A stretch of 64,000 bases of DNA from Saturnia japonica (Eukaryota; Arthropoda; Insecta; Lepidoptera; Saturniidae), in the NCBI GenBank assembly GCA_033032175.1, contig CM065307.1:806001-870000 (forward strand), written 5' to 3'. Below are positions 1 to 10,760 of the stretch, one piece after another. The notes beneath the pieces are model-generated. The model did no database searches. It was not told the origin of the DNA and saw nothing but the letters and a program-made list of their open reading frames with translations. The position numbers and the translations under genes are program-made. Each line of letters starts with the position of its first letter. The first letter of the stretch is position 1.

Positions 1-1121
1 AGTCATCGTGCTTTTTGTCTTTGCCGATTCCCTCCCTGGTTATTTCGTGAATCGGAGGAGGAGGATGTAGCACGATCATTTCTGAACGCATCATAGATCG
101 CGTGATATCCCGGCAGCCAATGAGAGACGACTGTGACTCAGTGATCCGTCGTGCTTGCCGCAGGACACGTGTGTGAAAAGCATTACATTTATTTTCTCTT
201 GTTTAGCGCGAATTATCGGTAGCCGAATTGATAACCCACGCTAAAGGTTATATTTATTAATACAAAATAAACATTTTCATTACACAGATACATATATCTT
301 GATTGCAATAACTTCATACTCAAAGAGAACACAGACTTGTTTATCTATACCATTATTATAAAGAGGTAGCAAAAACCCATACGAAGTCGCAGATGGTTGT
401 TAGTATTTATTAAAATGTTTTATATTTTATTCAAATATTACAGATGCAGTTCTTGTTACTACGCGACGTATTTTCTATCTCTACATTAGTATAAAGTATT
501 TCGCTTTAATTTGCGCATTTTAATATAATGTATATAAATAGTAAATTAGGTAGTAATATTAATAAAAATATTGGATAATCCCGTATTGAAATATTTCTTG
601 TAAACCAACAAATTTAATGTCACCAGTCATTTATATAAATTACTGATTTGTTATAATACTACAACACGTACGCATTTAACAACACATAGTACAGACGTAT
701 TCTAACGCGTCATACATTATCTAAATTACTCAGGCCTACGTTACTTTGAACTATTCATTCCATTGTGCTGAGAAAAACACGTTTACAGGTATAAGTAAGT
801 GCCATTCATGTTATGTATCTTTCTTATATAAAAACTTGATTTACGTTTCACATATTTAATTATTTTTTTATGTCAACACTGGCCTTTATATTTCGGTCAT
901 TGGAGACGTATTCAAAAACTTAGCAGTTATTAACAAAAAATTGTTTTTTGTTAAAATTTCTTTGGTACCGTTGTGAGTTGAAACGCGATGAAACTAAAAA
1001 GCGACATTAAAAAGGGACAAACACATGCTATTATATAATACATCTATAGGATTTAACCTGCGAGAGAATGATATAGAAATACATTATACACGGTTAATGC
1101 AAATCCTGATTTTCACGACAA
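1..1121. other. AT-rich DNA, no gene seen
   Basis: No reading frame of useful length or recognisable repeat was found. The first 230 bases or so are richer in G+C than the rest and contain a CACGTG hexamer at 166-171, so they could be a fragment of something functional that starts outside the window. Nothing decides this from sequence alone. Confidence 0.5.
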
Positions 1122-1220
1122 TGATCGTCGTCGAATTCGCCTAGCGGTGATACGACCGGGCTTGTACGCATTGTTTTATGTACAGTACGCGTGGTCGATA
1201 ATTCGAATCCCGCTGAATTT
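1122..1220 (+). repeat. SINE-like tRNA-derived repeat, copy 1
   Basis: The segment carries a tRNA-like A box (CGCCTAGCGGTGATAC) followed about 55 bases later by a B-box-like stretch (AATTCGAATCCC), the arrangement of an internal RNA polymerase III promoter. Closely similar sequence recurs at 31160-31262 and, more diverged, at 31342-31440. The tRNA-derived SINE assignment is inference from these boxes and the repetition. No clear poly(A) tail or target duplication was made out. Confidence 0.45.
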
Positions 1221-2044
1221 TTAAAAAGTGATTTATGAAAGATATTTTTATGTTTTCTGAAGGTTTCACATCTACCGCGTGTTCCTTTATTTTTGTAGTA
1301 AAAACTTTTTGTTAAGCGAATTTTGGTAGTGGACAACTTATTAGTTCACGATTTACAAAATTCAAAATTGAGTTTTCATTTCTGTCGGTAGCCCTTATGA
1401 CTGCCTCTGCTATGTAACTAATGGTACGGACAATGCAATCTAGTAACTTCGGCGACTACCGTGATATCTAGAATCCATCATCGGCCCCCACTGTGATGCC
1501 AGTCTAGTCAAATATCTTAACGTTATATTTGAAAGACATCATGTTGTTAGAAGGAAAGAACACACTGGCCGGGAAAAAGTTCCACAGCGTCACAGTACGG
1601 CAAATTTTTTGTTTTTGCCGAGATGGAGGTTACCGTAACTAACTCATATGTATAACTGCACATCTTTAAACACAATATACACACATACACACCTCAGTTT
1701 TGGTTTTTGTTAGTCTTTTTTTTTAGTTTTAAATTACGTATAGTTTTTAAATACCGAATAAAATTCCGGAGGTGGGTGATAACTGCTACAACACAGTTTA
1801 TAACTAAAGTAGTTGCTAACGTTACATTATTTTGTTTTATGTATAATATGTTAATGTAAGAGAATAAATTAAATAAATAAATCGCTCCTTAGCCTGGCGC
1901 GTATGGTTCTGTTATGAAAAGGAGAAGAGGGAGTTAGGTTTATTAGAATTCTATATCATCAATAATTTGCCTCTATTACGGATTAAGAATACTTAAAATC
2001 AAATCTGAGATTCTATTATTATTTGAATTTTAAATTACTATTAT
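1221..2044. other. AT-rich DNA, no gene seen
   Basis: No supported gene or repeated unit was recognised. Poly(T) runs near 1706-1724 and just before 2070 could be remnants of reverse-strand retrotransposon tails, but no body sequence supports that. Confidence 0.4.
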
Positions 2045-2084
2045 GTACTTAATTTTTTTTTTTCATTTATTGATGAGAAGTAGG

Positions 2085-2260
2085 GGGCACAGAGAATTTT
2101 CTTTGGAGATTTTTTTGCACTTGGAGCAGCCCGATTGGTGGAATACCTACACCCTACAAAAGAACACAGCCAAATAACCTAGTGTTTTGTTCCTGCGGCG
2201 TGTAGCCGCTTACCGTCAAGTGGGCCATAATCTTGTTTGCAATCTTTGTTGTAATTTTTT
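2085..2260 (+). repeat. Interspersed repeat fragment (family T)
   Basis: The stretch containing CCAAATAACCTAGTG, TTCCTGCGG and TAGCCGCTTACCGTC recurs in diverged form at 42200-42420 on the same strand and at 56510-56640 on the opposite strand. It resembles a repeat I remember as abundant in moth genomes. No reading frame survives and its class is not assigned. Confidence 0.45.
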
Positions 2261-2825
2261 TTAAAAGTGCGTGCCTACAATGTACACAGGTCAGAAGTGA
2301 AACTTCATTGGCGAACTAATTTTTAAATCTCGTTTATGTTTATACTAATCTAAAGCATTAGATTTCCTAGACTTAGAGGGAGGGAAAAAGGAAGATATGT
2401 TAGGAATTTAATGAATTTAATTGTCATGAAAATATTAAGTATATTAAATTCTTAAATAACGAGTGGCAAATTAACATACCACATGTTATTTGTAAATACA
2501 TATTAAAACTTCCTAACCTTCAAACGAATTAACATAAAAAATTGTACCTATATTAATAAAAGCCTTCGATAGCTCTGCACCCACTACGCTGGCGCCCCCT
2601 GCGTTTACCCCACCCCTGTCACATCTATTACGCTTAACTAACACACAGACTTTCGCGTTTATAATATAATTAAGGATTTCTAACGCTCCTTAAATCTAAG
2701 CGACTGATACGATATAAGTGATTTATTTATAGCGGTTTTAGTTAGTGTGTGTTACTAGTACAAACGCAAAAATGTCTCCAAGTTAATTTACCTATACTAT
2801 AATTTGATTGGTATAGGCGTTACTC

Positions 2826-2946
2826 TGTAATTACTTTATCCAAATTTTCTTTGCTACTTCCGCGTAAAATGACAAATGAAGAAATAGCCGTTTTGTTATT
2901 TCGCGCAGAAGTAGCAATAAAGTTTTATCATAAGTAGCGGAATTAC
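2826..2946. repeat. Imperfect inverted repeat, hairpin-like miniature element
   Basis: The left arm begins at about 2828 and contains TTTGCTACTTCCGCG. The right arm, in reverse complement at about 2906-2946, carries CGCGGAAGTAGC-like sequence and ends in GGAATTAC, mirroring GTAATTAC at the left end. The arms are imperfect, about 38 bp each, with a short spacer. This is the shape of a small foldback MITE, but no second copy was found in the window. Confidence 0.4.
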
Positions 2947-3544
2947 TATGGCGAATAATTCAAACCAATAAAAAAAAAACAAAGCAAAATTAAAACTAAT
3001 ATAAAACAACGATTAAAATAAACACATATTTACTATAGAATTTCAATTATCATTGAAACAGAAAACGAACCCAATTAAAACAAAACTAATTACGAACAAT
3101 AATTGAATATTACGAGCGGGTCTCGATATCGAACTCTGAACAATAGGTGACGGCGCGGCACCAGAATCATTTCCCAAGAGGTGTACAATCGAGAGCACAA
3201 TACTTACACATATTTTCTATCGGCACGACACATCGGCAAAGAGACATCCCTATGTGTGATGTTTAGGTTTATCATTTTAAAACGGAGGAATGCCTGTCTA
3301 AGATTTATAATTTAATGAAAAAAAGTTTTATTTTAAATCTTATTTCAATAATCAACATAGTACATATTGGACAATTTTTCTCAATATAGACTTAACTCGG
3401 TTGTCAATATATTTATTTCTTAAGTTAAGAGAAAATATACGTTCTGCATTGGCATTAGGTGCCAAAATAGAAAACAAAAACTGACAAATTTTTACTAATT
3501 CTTTTTAATGCTACTTTTAAGGCTTTCACTTTTTAACAGACTTC
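2947..3544. other. AT-rich DNA, no gene seen
   Basis: No reading frame or repeat was recognised. A short G+C-richer patch lies at about 3115-3200. Confidence 0.4.
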
Positions 3545-3740
3545 AACAAAAGACGGGATGTTACTCAATTCGTATGTTTTTTGTTTCTTTCTATAGATGT
3601 TCAGCGATAACTTCTTCGTTTATGAACCGATTTGGATGATTCTTTTTTTCTTGGATAGGGTTGTTTTTTTTCTCAAAGGATACACCAGGGAACTCTTCAA
3701 AAAAATTGAAGTTGGTTTTCTTATTTGTTTTAAATTTTCT
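3545..3740 (-). repeat. Repeat family G, copy 1
   Basis: The segment includes GAACCGATTTGGATGATTC and, further on, ACACCAGGGAACTC and AATTGAAG. Related sequence occurs at 39288-39430 and 41394-41565 in this orientation, and at 58480-58680 and 62770-62985 in the other. The open frame at 3597-3887 crosses the repeat and has no recognisable domain, so I do not call it a gene. The transposon class is unknown. Confidence 0.5.
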
Positions 3741-4056
3741 ACTAAGAAAATTGCACCACTGAGTACTTACATTTTCAGAAAAACTGCTTCTAAACTTTTA
3801 CAATATTGGTGTCCAGTTTTAAAAGAAATTGTTAAAAAAAATGGTAACCTTACTGATGGTAAGCACAGTACAATCCAAAAAAGGTAACGATCACCGAGAA
3901 ATCCACAATCCATCATTACTATTTAGTACGCGCCAGTCTCGCCAGCCTACGTAAATAGAAACTGAATATACACATGCTGATGCAAAACGCGACGCACATA
4001 ACTGTCACTGGCTAACTATAACTGTCACTGTAATGGGTTTTTCACCATACTTTTAT

Positions 4057-4290
4057 ACTCTTTATTGTACATATAAAAGTACAACAGAAGGACTTAATGC
4101 TGAAAAGCATTCTCTATCAGTCTTTCAGGCGAGCAGGAGAAAGGTATATGCTAGGTGTGCATAATATATAGTATAAAAAAATCTAGCCGATATTCAGTTG
4201 CTCCAAGAAAACCTACGTAGTGAATACTTGAAGGAATCCCGAGAGTTGGCTTGTTGGATGTTTCTAGAAGGAGTATCACAAACCAGTCAG
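4057..4290 (-). mobile_element. 5'-truncated non-LTR retrotransposon tail
   Basis: This segment is closely similar to the 3' part of the element at 32497-33060, sharing GGACTTAATGCT, AAAGCATTCTCTA, AAATCTAGCCGATA and AACCTACGTAG in the same order and strand. It therefore covers the end of the reverse-transcriptase ORF and the 3' untranslated region of the same LINE family. It is too short and mutated to encode anything. Confidence 0.6.
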
Positions 4291-4849
4291 GCTGTACAGC
4301 CCTACAACCTACTACCCCGCTATCGCCACTTCCTCATTCGTTACTCAACAGCCTGAATGTGCAGGTAAGTTTGACTTGAGTGTTTCAAGATTTAAGATGT
4401 TATTTCAACCTCTTATATGCCACTATAGTATAAAGTTAAAAAGATTGTTTGTTTGTTTGAACTCGATAATCTCTGGAACGACCAGGCAGATTTGAAGACT
4501 TATTTTGTGTTTTATAGCTTACTCATTTAGGAAGGTTATAGGCTACGATCAATACGATACATCATGCTACGAGTCTACGATCCTAAAGCAGTATCCACGA
4601 ATGTCAAGGGGTGTATTAGCATCGCGCGGCGTAGTTTTTAGAGTTTACTTCTAAACAATCTGTTTGGTTTGTTGTATGAATGAAATTTATAAAAGCGTTA
4701 ACTCAAAACGTTATTTCTGTTGTTAAAAGGTCATTACTCCTTAGTAAATATCAGATTTATGCGCTATCTAGTAACTAATACAAGAATTATTTTACTCATT
4801 TGATGACTTCAAATACCTATAAGTGCAGTTTCGTTTATTCTTTATTATT
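4291..4849. other. AT-rich DNA, no gene seen
   Basis: Nothing beyond simple AT-rich sequence was recognised. A TTGTTTGTTTGAACTCGAT motif near 4446-4466 resembles the family of repeats that carry TTTGTTCCGGATA but is too short to assign. Confidence 0.35.
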
Positions 4850-5115
4850 TACCTTACTTTATATTTATTCGGTGGTAAACAAGCATCCGGTCCGCCTAAT
4901 GGTAAACGGTCACCACAGCTTATGAACGCTTGCAATATCAGAAGCATCACATGCGTGTTGCTGACCTTATAAAAAACTTGTTCAGTCCCCTCTTGAAGAA
5001 CCCCTTATTGTAGTACAATGGGAAAACCTTAAAAGGGAGGTAATTCCACATCCAGACATGGTAGACAGTTGGTAGAATACATTTAACACGGGCGAAACCA
5101 TGGGGCAGAGTTGGA
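4850..5115. repeat. Interspersed repeat fragment (AAACAAGCATCCGGTCCGCC type)
   Basis: The text around 4876-4970 (ACAAGCATCCGG, GGTAAACGGTCACCACAG, ATCACATGCGTGTTGC) matches a pattern I remember as a very common lepidopteran interspersed repeat. That identification is from memory and is not supported by a second full copy in this window. It is non-coding here. Confidence 0.4.
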
Positions 5116-5559
5116 TTATTATATAAATAAAAATTTCACGCTTGACATTATATAGGAATATTTTAGGCACTTATACTAAGTTTTATCATCGACTAGATAA
5201 TTAGATTTCAATTGAACTTTAATTAAAAGTATCCTATGTGACCTATTCCACAAAATAATCGACTTCGGTGTTAAATTTCCTATGAATCCATTTAACCGTT
5301 TAAACGTTAGCGTAGGACGAAATTAATTTCACATTTATAACATACTAGCTAGTGTACGCGACTTTGTTCGCGTTTGTTTATTCTATGAAATTTTTATTGA
5401 TGTAAATTTTTTATATAATTTTTTTTATTGGTCTTATTAAGTTATTGCAGTCTATAACTATTTGTAAAAGTTGGGGTAGTGTTGGGTTGTAAAGGGTGTC
5501 GAATTACATCTATAGAGCTGAGATGTCCAAGCCAACCTCACCTGCACGTAGTGCACCCT

Positions 5560-5800
5560 GCTGATAGGGTTGTTTTGCCCGACTGGGTCGCGACCACCAT
5601 GCATGTGGTGAAAATCCGTCATAGTGACTAAGTTTTACGTGACTCGTTTCGGGATCAGCCTGTACATATCCAGTTAAATTTACGCAGGCCGGCATGATAG
5701 CGGTGACCGTTGACGGATTACGATCTCTCGGTGGTCGCCGTTGTGTTAGGATTGTAGTGCGCTTATCATCAGGGACAGTACAGGCAATTTTCCGTGTTAC
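5560..5800 (+). repeat. Repeat family F, copy 1 (decayed LINE 3' end)
   Basis: The segment contains GGTCGCGACCACCATGCATG, TTTCGGGATCAGCCTG and GGCCGGCATGATAGCGGTGACC followed by CTCTCGGTGGTCGCCGTTG. Parts recur at 7195-7290, 9325-9400, 37085-37290, 40205-40345 and 41175-41265. In the 37 and 40 kb copies the upstream part can be read as a decayed peptide resembling the extreme C-terminus of LINE reverse transcriptases, so this is probably the ORF2 end plus 3' untranslated region of a LINE. That class call is inference. Confidence 0.45.
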
Positions 5801-7329
5801 TATAAAAAAGGGAAAATAGAAAATAGGGTATTTTTATGTATAAGGAATAGAGAATATTTTGTCTCTAGCAACTCCTAAGCATGGGTGCTGTTCGCCTCTC
5901 TAGCTACCAATATAAAGACGAAAAATACTTATCAAGAAAATTAACTGCTTTTCTAGATTATGTTTATGATTCTATCAAAATTTAATATAAATAACACAAA
6001 ATGATTAATTTTGTAACTTCATAAAATAAAATTTGTAAAGCAAAATTATAAATTTCACTACGGCGATATTAAGTACATGTGCACTCAATAGTACCGATGC
6101 TTTCTGACACCGTTCAAACATTGTATTTCTTTGTTTCGTTATACCGTTGCACCCTATTGTTCGTTGCAGCCGATTTTCTAGCACAGCATTGTCTTGTAAT
6201 TTATTTATGTTGTTTTCTATTGTTTATCATTTACAATGAGTGTTTATCGAGAATTCTTCTTAAATTATGTCTGATCTCTGAATCACTATAAAGACACGGT
6301 CATGATGCCGGTCTCTGAAGCCACTACGGTACAAGTTAATAGTTAGATGAATGATAGTTTTGGTAAGAAATAAATTATAATAAATGACTAGTTGACTCAT
6401 TCGTATATTTTGCTTATTATAAAATGTATACAATTTGACAGTGTCATATTACTTTAATAAATTGTTTATAGGTAGCGCCCTCTGGATGTTAGTTGAATAT
6501 ATTTTCATTTGGAGTACCATAAAGGAAATGTAACGAAAACATTAATTTTGATGAAGAAATAAGGGAGATATGACTACAAAAAAATGAACTTTGAGTAATA
6601 ATATATTACATATATATATACATATATATATAGCTTTTGTAAACGTGATGCACGGAAATAAGTTACTGAGGCGGTTTTTTCAATATGTGTACGGTGGTCA
6701 CAACCCTTTAAGAAAAGGTAGATATGCATATATTATTGGTCAGAATAGGTAGGGAAAATACAACTGTGAAATGGAATTAATACCACGTATTAAATGGTAA
6801 AAAGTAACTTAATAAAACAGATAAAGAAAACAAAATGACGAATGCACGCTCTAGGTTATGGATTTACTATGTCCTTTCGTACATAATAATTATTAATATA
6901 TCCCACTTACCTAAATAATATTAGTCGAATATTACGACAAACAATGAATCCTTTAATCAATCTACCGCCATTAAATCCTCGAGAGAGAACCTCTTAGAAA
7001 TCCGCGTCGGAACTAAGCAAATTATATTGTTATTTACCTACATTTATTTATTATTGCGGTGTACGGGAATTCCCGAAATTACTGCTTATTGGCTGTCTTC
7101 AGGGTTGTCGATTGTTTTATTTAGTTAAATTTTTTTATCAGGATAGTGAACTATATATGACCTAGTCGTATAAGTTTGAGAATTGGGTCAAATTGGATCG
7201 CGACCACCATACGTATTGTGGTACACAGGTGTCACGCGTTCCGAGATTAGTTAGAGTATATCCAGTAATTAAACGGGATGGTAGGCATCTATCTATACTC
7301 GAGTGGGACGCAATCACTATGCATGCATG
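5801..7329. other. AT-rich DNA with a TA microsatellite, no gene seen
   Basis: An alternating TA-rich simple repeat lies at about 6605-6634. A fragment of repeat family F (GGATCGCGACCACCATACG and following) lies at about 7195-7290. The open frame at 6079-6291 has no recognisable domain and no support as a gene. Confidence 0.4.
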
Positions 7330-7521
7330 ATTATTTCTTAATCCATGTGTCCAAATAGCATACTCTAAAGAGCAAAATTTAACTTCATTTAATTGTCTTG
7401 ATAATGAAGTAAAGTTTGTAGGGATTATTAATATGCCATGTCTAAAAATTTTTAAGTATATATATATATCACTATTTAATTTTCAACAAATCTTTGTCAC
7501 TAAATACCTTATTGTGGCTTA
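7330..7521 (+). repeat. Repeat family B, left part of an interrupted copy
   Basis: This part aligns with 46090-46265 (shared ACTCTAAAGAGCAAAATTTAA, TTAATATGCCATGTC, ATTTTCAACA). The copy then stops at TTA (7519-7521), where an inverted-repeat transposon begins, and resumes at 8502. The uninterrupted relative at 46090-46620 shows the two parts were once contiguous. Confidence 0.65.
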
Positions 7522-8498
7522 GGGGCCATCCATAAATTACGTCACACGAATTTCATGATTTTTTGACCCCTCCCCCGTCCTTGTCACAGCTGGTCACATT
7601 TGTGAGGACCCCCCCCCCCCACGAGTGTGATATCACATATTTTGCAATTTTATAATTAGAAATTTATGAAATTAAAACAGCAGTGATCGGAAATTATTTT
7701 TCAATAAAATCGACATCTAATCAAACAAAGGTATAAAAATTAAGAAAACAAAAAAAAATCACTTTAATGAAAGATAAAACCTTAATCCTCTTCAGTCCAT
7801 ACACTTCAAACCAATTCCTTTATATTATTTATAACTGGCATAGTAGTCACATCGTTTTCATTTGGACAGTTAACATCAGAAACATTCATTGTGTCAACAT
7901 CTTCTTCATTAACCATAAAGCTTCATTGTCATTATTCAAACAAAGAATTTCCCTGGCACGTCTAGCAGCAATTCTTTGAGGCCGAATTTTCGCGATGGGC
8001 AATACTTCTTCTTGCGTTTTATGTTATTTCTTGTGTAGGTTAGTGGCCTTGTATGATGCAAAATATAGACCACAGATGCCACACGATCGCTTAAATAAGT
8101 ATGCCTCGACACTGGGGCATTAAGTATCATACAGAACTTGCTTCAAATATGATGAAGCTCGGAGATCCAAAGATAGCTGAAGTAACAGCGGTGCGAATTT
8201 TCTTTCACAGTCATCTTTTTCTATGGTAACATACCCGTTACACGTCTGATTCGTTAAACAGGTAGTGGTAAAAACCCCTTTCGTAATAGTCGCCAAAGGC
8301 TAGATCGTCGTTTCGAGTTTGGGCGGTTTTCGACTTCAATAAATTCTAATGTATTATACTTAGATATAAAATATTATATTTTGAAAAAATGTGATATCAC
8401 AAAATTTGGGATCCCTCCCCACCCCCTGTCACACAATGTCACACTTCGTCGACCCGCTCCCGCCCCCTAAACGTGTGACGTAATTTATGGTTGGGTCC
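7522..8498. mobile_element. Non-autonomous DNA transposon with long imperfect TIRs (PIF/Harbinger-like?)
   Basis: The 977-bp element starts GGGGCCATCC and ends in the reverse complement of GGACCCAACC. The next 19 bases of both ends are identical (ending ATTACGTCACACG). Beyond that the arms continue imperfectly for about 110 bp, each with a C-rich block and a GTGATATCACA motif. TTA stands on both sides (7519-7521 and 8499-8501), as expected for a 3-bp target duplication, and the related sequence at 46280 shows the site without the insert. GGGG-type ends with TTA duplications suggest PIF/Harbinger; this is inference. The interior carries a decayed reading frame on the minus strand. Confidence 0.7.
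7806..8335 (-). pseudogene. Decayed transposon protein with a C2H2 zinc finger
   Basis: Read on the minus strand, a single frame runs from about 8335 to about 7910 with few interruptions. It contains a classical C2H2 finger at 8021-8083: Cys-x2-Cys, twelve residues with a central Tyr-Phe, then His-x3-His. One of the x positions between the histidines is a TAA stop (8024-8026), and a second stop is at 8120-8122. After the finger comes a basic stretch, then a one-base shift at about 7905-7920 leads into an acidic tail ending at a stop at 7806-7808. The upstream part and any catalytic domain are missing, so this is the C-terminal end of a larger protein, dead here. Its lying between the transposon's inverted repeats suggests it came from the autonomous parent. 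The protein family is not recognised. Confidence 0.5.
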
Positions 8499-8501
8499 TT
8501 A

Positions 8502-8835
8502 TATATAAGAGATAAGCATATGCTATCACTGACTTTTTTTTTGTTATACTAAGGATCAATATTATTGTATAAAATTGTATTTCCATATCATTAACGATTA
8601 CGCCAACGCACGCGGTTAAAGCATTTTGGGAGGGCCTCGACTTCCGACTTACGTAACAAAAATTAATATTAAGTCTATTTAAGAGTTGTAGCCTAATCTT
8701 AAATGGCATATACTATTTCTCGAGAGTCTGGCTATCATATACAAAAAGACATTTTCGAATCCGACTAGTAGTCCCAGAGATTAGCGTGTTTAAACAAACA
8801 AAAATTTTTTTCCACTTTATTGTATTAGCATACAC
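8502..8835 (+). repeat. Repeat family B, right part of the interrupted copy
   Basis: It aligns with 46283-46615 (shared TATCATTAACGATTACGCCA, CTCGAGAGTCTGGCTATCAT, GAGATTAGCGTGTTTAAAC). The end with AGATTAGCGTGTTTAAACAAACAAA resembles the 3' end of RTE-type LINEs that I remember from Lepidoptera; this class call is inference. The short minus-strand open frame at 8485-8709 and its counterpart at 46280-46522 are parallel accidents of the repeat, not conserved genes. Confidence 0.6.
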
Positions 8836-9119
8836 AGATTATACTTTAAGCGCTGTAGCATGGTGCGGATGACAGTTTCAGTAATGTTTCGTTTCACTCT
8901 TGACAGTTGCCGCGATTTACAAATTATTATAGTATTTCAGCTGTACCACATTCGTAATATAATTAAATCATTAATAATCGTAGTAAATTAAGTTTAACCC
9001 AACTAGAATGTTCTAGTCTACAAATAAAAAAGGCTAATGGAAATAAAAATTAAGTAAAGTGTTAAGCGTGTAACGTAAAACCATAGACGTATTAAGTGAT
9101 ATGTTTTATTTAAATTTAT
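8836..9119. other. AT-rich DNA, no gene seen
   Basis: Nothing recognisable was found on either strand. Confidence 0.4.
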
Positions 9120-9400
9120 AAGGCGAGTGTGAATGAGAACGTTGGAAGAGGAAGGCCTAGACCGTAGATGAACGTTTCTCGATTAAATCGGGGACGTTCT
9201 GATGAAAGGCCAGGTCAAGAGTACCTATTCTAAACCGACGAGCGTGCGTGAAAAGGGATCGTAGCGAGTGGCCTCTGCCTACCTCGTTGGGAAGGAGGCG
9301 TATATCTAGCTGATGAGAAACTTACATGACTTTAGATCTCTCAGTGGTTGCCGTTATTTTTGATTGTAATATGCTTTCCGTTAGACACAATATCGTCTCA
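9120..9400 (+). pseudogene. Decayed LINE ORF2 C-terminus, RTE-like, with a family F tail
   Basis: Across two frames the segment reads as a basic GRGRPR motif followed by a stretch like IGDVLMKGQVKSTYS and then a stop. This is the pattern I associate with the C-terminal end of RTE-type LINE ORF2 proteins. There is at least one stop and one frame change, so it is not functional. From about 9325 it continues into family F sequence (CTCTCAGTGGTTGCCGTT). The family assignment rests on memory of related repeats. Confidence 0.35.
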
Positions 9401-10395
9401 TTGGCTTGCTTAATAGGTGATTTTCTAACACTCTTCAATATATTATTAATACCTACTACCTATGCTATCAGCAAGGTATGTTAAATATATTGGTTACAAG
9501 GATGCAGTCGCTTGTGATAATTTATAGTTTGATGATAGACCAGAGATATTGAAATATGATACGATGGAAGATGTAATAGGAATTTAATTGAATGGAACAA
9601 TCGCCAACACTGAAGTGGATTAATGTAGACGTGATAACCCTAAGCAGTGTTTCCAGTCCCGCAGGCCAAGTTACGCAATTAGCGAAAACTTGATTTTCCC
9701 GTAACTACATCAAGGGATTGGTTTGTAGGTACTTCTCTGCGTCTACGATAAATATTAATACAGGGACAGAGACAGACTGACAAAATGAAGTGGGTTATAA
9801 TCGTATCTTAAGTAACAAATAAGTAGTTTTAGAATGGGTGATTGAAAAATTTATGCGTTGTTTATATACAATACCTATATCTTAAATAGCGTGAAATTAT
9901 ATTTCAGACATTTTAACAGAAAATTAATTACCCATAAGCACTTTACATAATGAACAAACTTAAGGACATTGTAACGACTCACAAATACAAAATTATTAAA
10001 CAACTTCTCGCACTTTTTAGGAGCACCGCCCCCGCTCTGCCGTTGTACCACGAGTGATCTAATGATGTCACGTGATGTGCGATAGTGACGTCATCGTCGA
10101 GAAGAGTCGGCTAATGTGTGGTGTTGCAATGTAGTTCTTTCTATACCTAAATATGATTTTGAATAAAATATTTTTTTATTTTCATTTTGACCTGTGTCTT
10201 GAATTAACATAGAAATGAAAACGTGATAAATATGTTATACTAGCATCTCTCGCGATGTTCGCGTTTATTACAATAAATTTATGTATAATTCAATGAAAAA
10301 AATAACCTATATAACTCAAAGATAGTCATGCTTTCTATTAGTTTAAGAATTTTTAAAACATACGGAATTTACCTCTTCATAATAACATATAGCTA
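9401..10395. other. AT-rich DNA with a short G+C-richer patch, no gene seen
   Basis: No reading frame was supported. A patch at 10020-10130 stands out from its AT-rich surroundings and holds CACGTG at 10069-10074 and the palindrome TGACGTCA at 10086-10093. It is listed separately as a possible regulatory site. Confidence 0.4.
10020..10130. promoter_or_regulatory. Possible regulatory patch with E-box and CRE palindromes
   Basis: CACGTG (10069-10074) and TGACGTCA (10086-10093), known binding motifs for bHLH and CREB/ATF factors, lie 11 bases apart in a G+C-richer island. Two such motifs can occur by chance in 64 kb, and no gene is visible nearby, so this is only a candidate. Confidence 0.2.
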
Positions 10396-10760
10396 TCTAT
10401 ATGTTAATACGTAAAGCAAAAGTTTTCGGTACCTTTCTAAGCGTAGTGCATGCACGGAAGACTAAGATTTGGCATGGTTATATAGTTTATATAGAAAAGA
10501 AATGCAGAAAGCTAAAATTTATCTATAGTATCTGTTACTAATATATTAAATAAAATTAATTAATACTGCGAATCCTAAACCGACCAGTGCCATTCAACTT
10601 AGACCCCCAAAATATTGACATTGTCACTCAACGAAAAGTGACAGCAAGTGATGTAGATAATACTCATTGTTTATGTTCATGAATACTGTGAATGTCAAAC
10701 AGAAAATAGTCTATGGTCAAAAAGTCGCTGATCGATTTTTGACCTTAGAGCGATCGCTAG
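10396..10760 (+). mobile_element. Helitron-like non-autonomous element, copy 1
   Basis: The copy begins TCTATATG right after an A and ends CTAG right before a T, which fits Helitron ends and the A^T target rule. Just before the end a potential hairpin pairs GTCGC-type with GCGAT/GCGAC-type sequence. Three related copies in the same orientation are at 30659-30870 (3'-truncated), 54715-55066 and about 63520-63880, sharing TTTGGCATGGTT, ATTAATACTGCGAATC and CAAAATATTGACATTG. There is no coding capacity. The Helitron class is inference from the ends. Confidence 0.5.

Noticed and set aside
6605..6634. TA-rich run as a promoter TATA region
   Set aside because: Simple repeat with no downstream gene.
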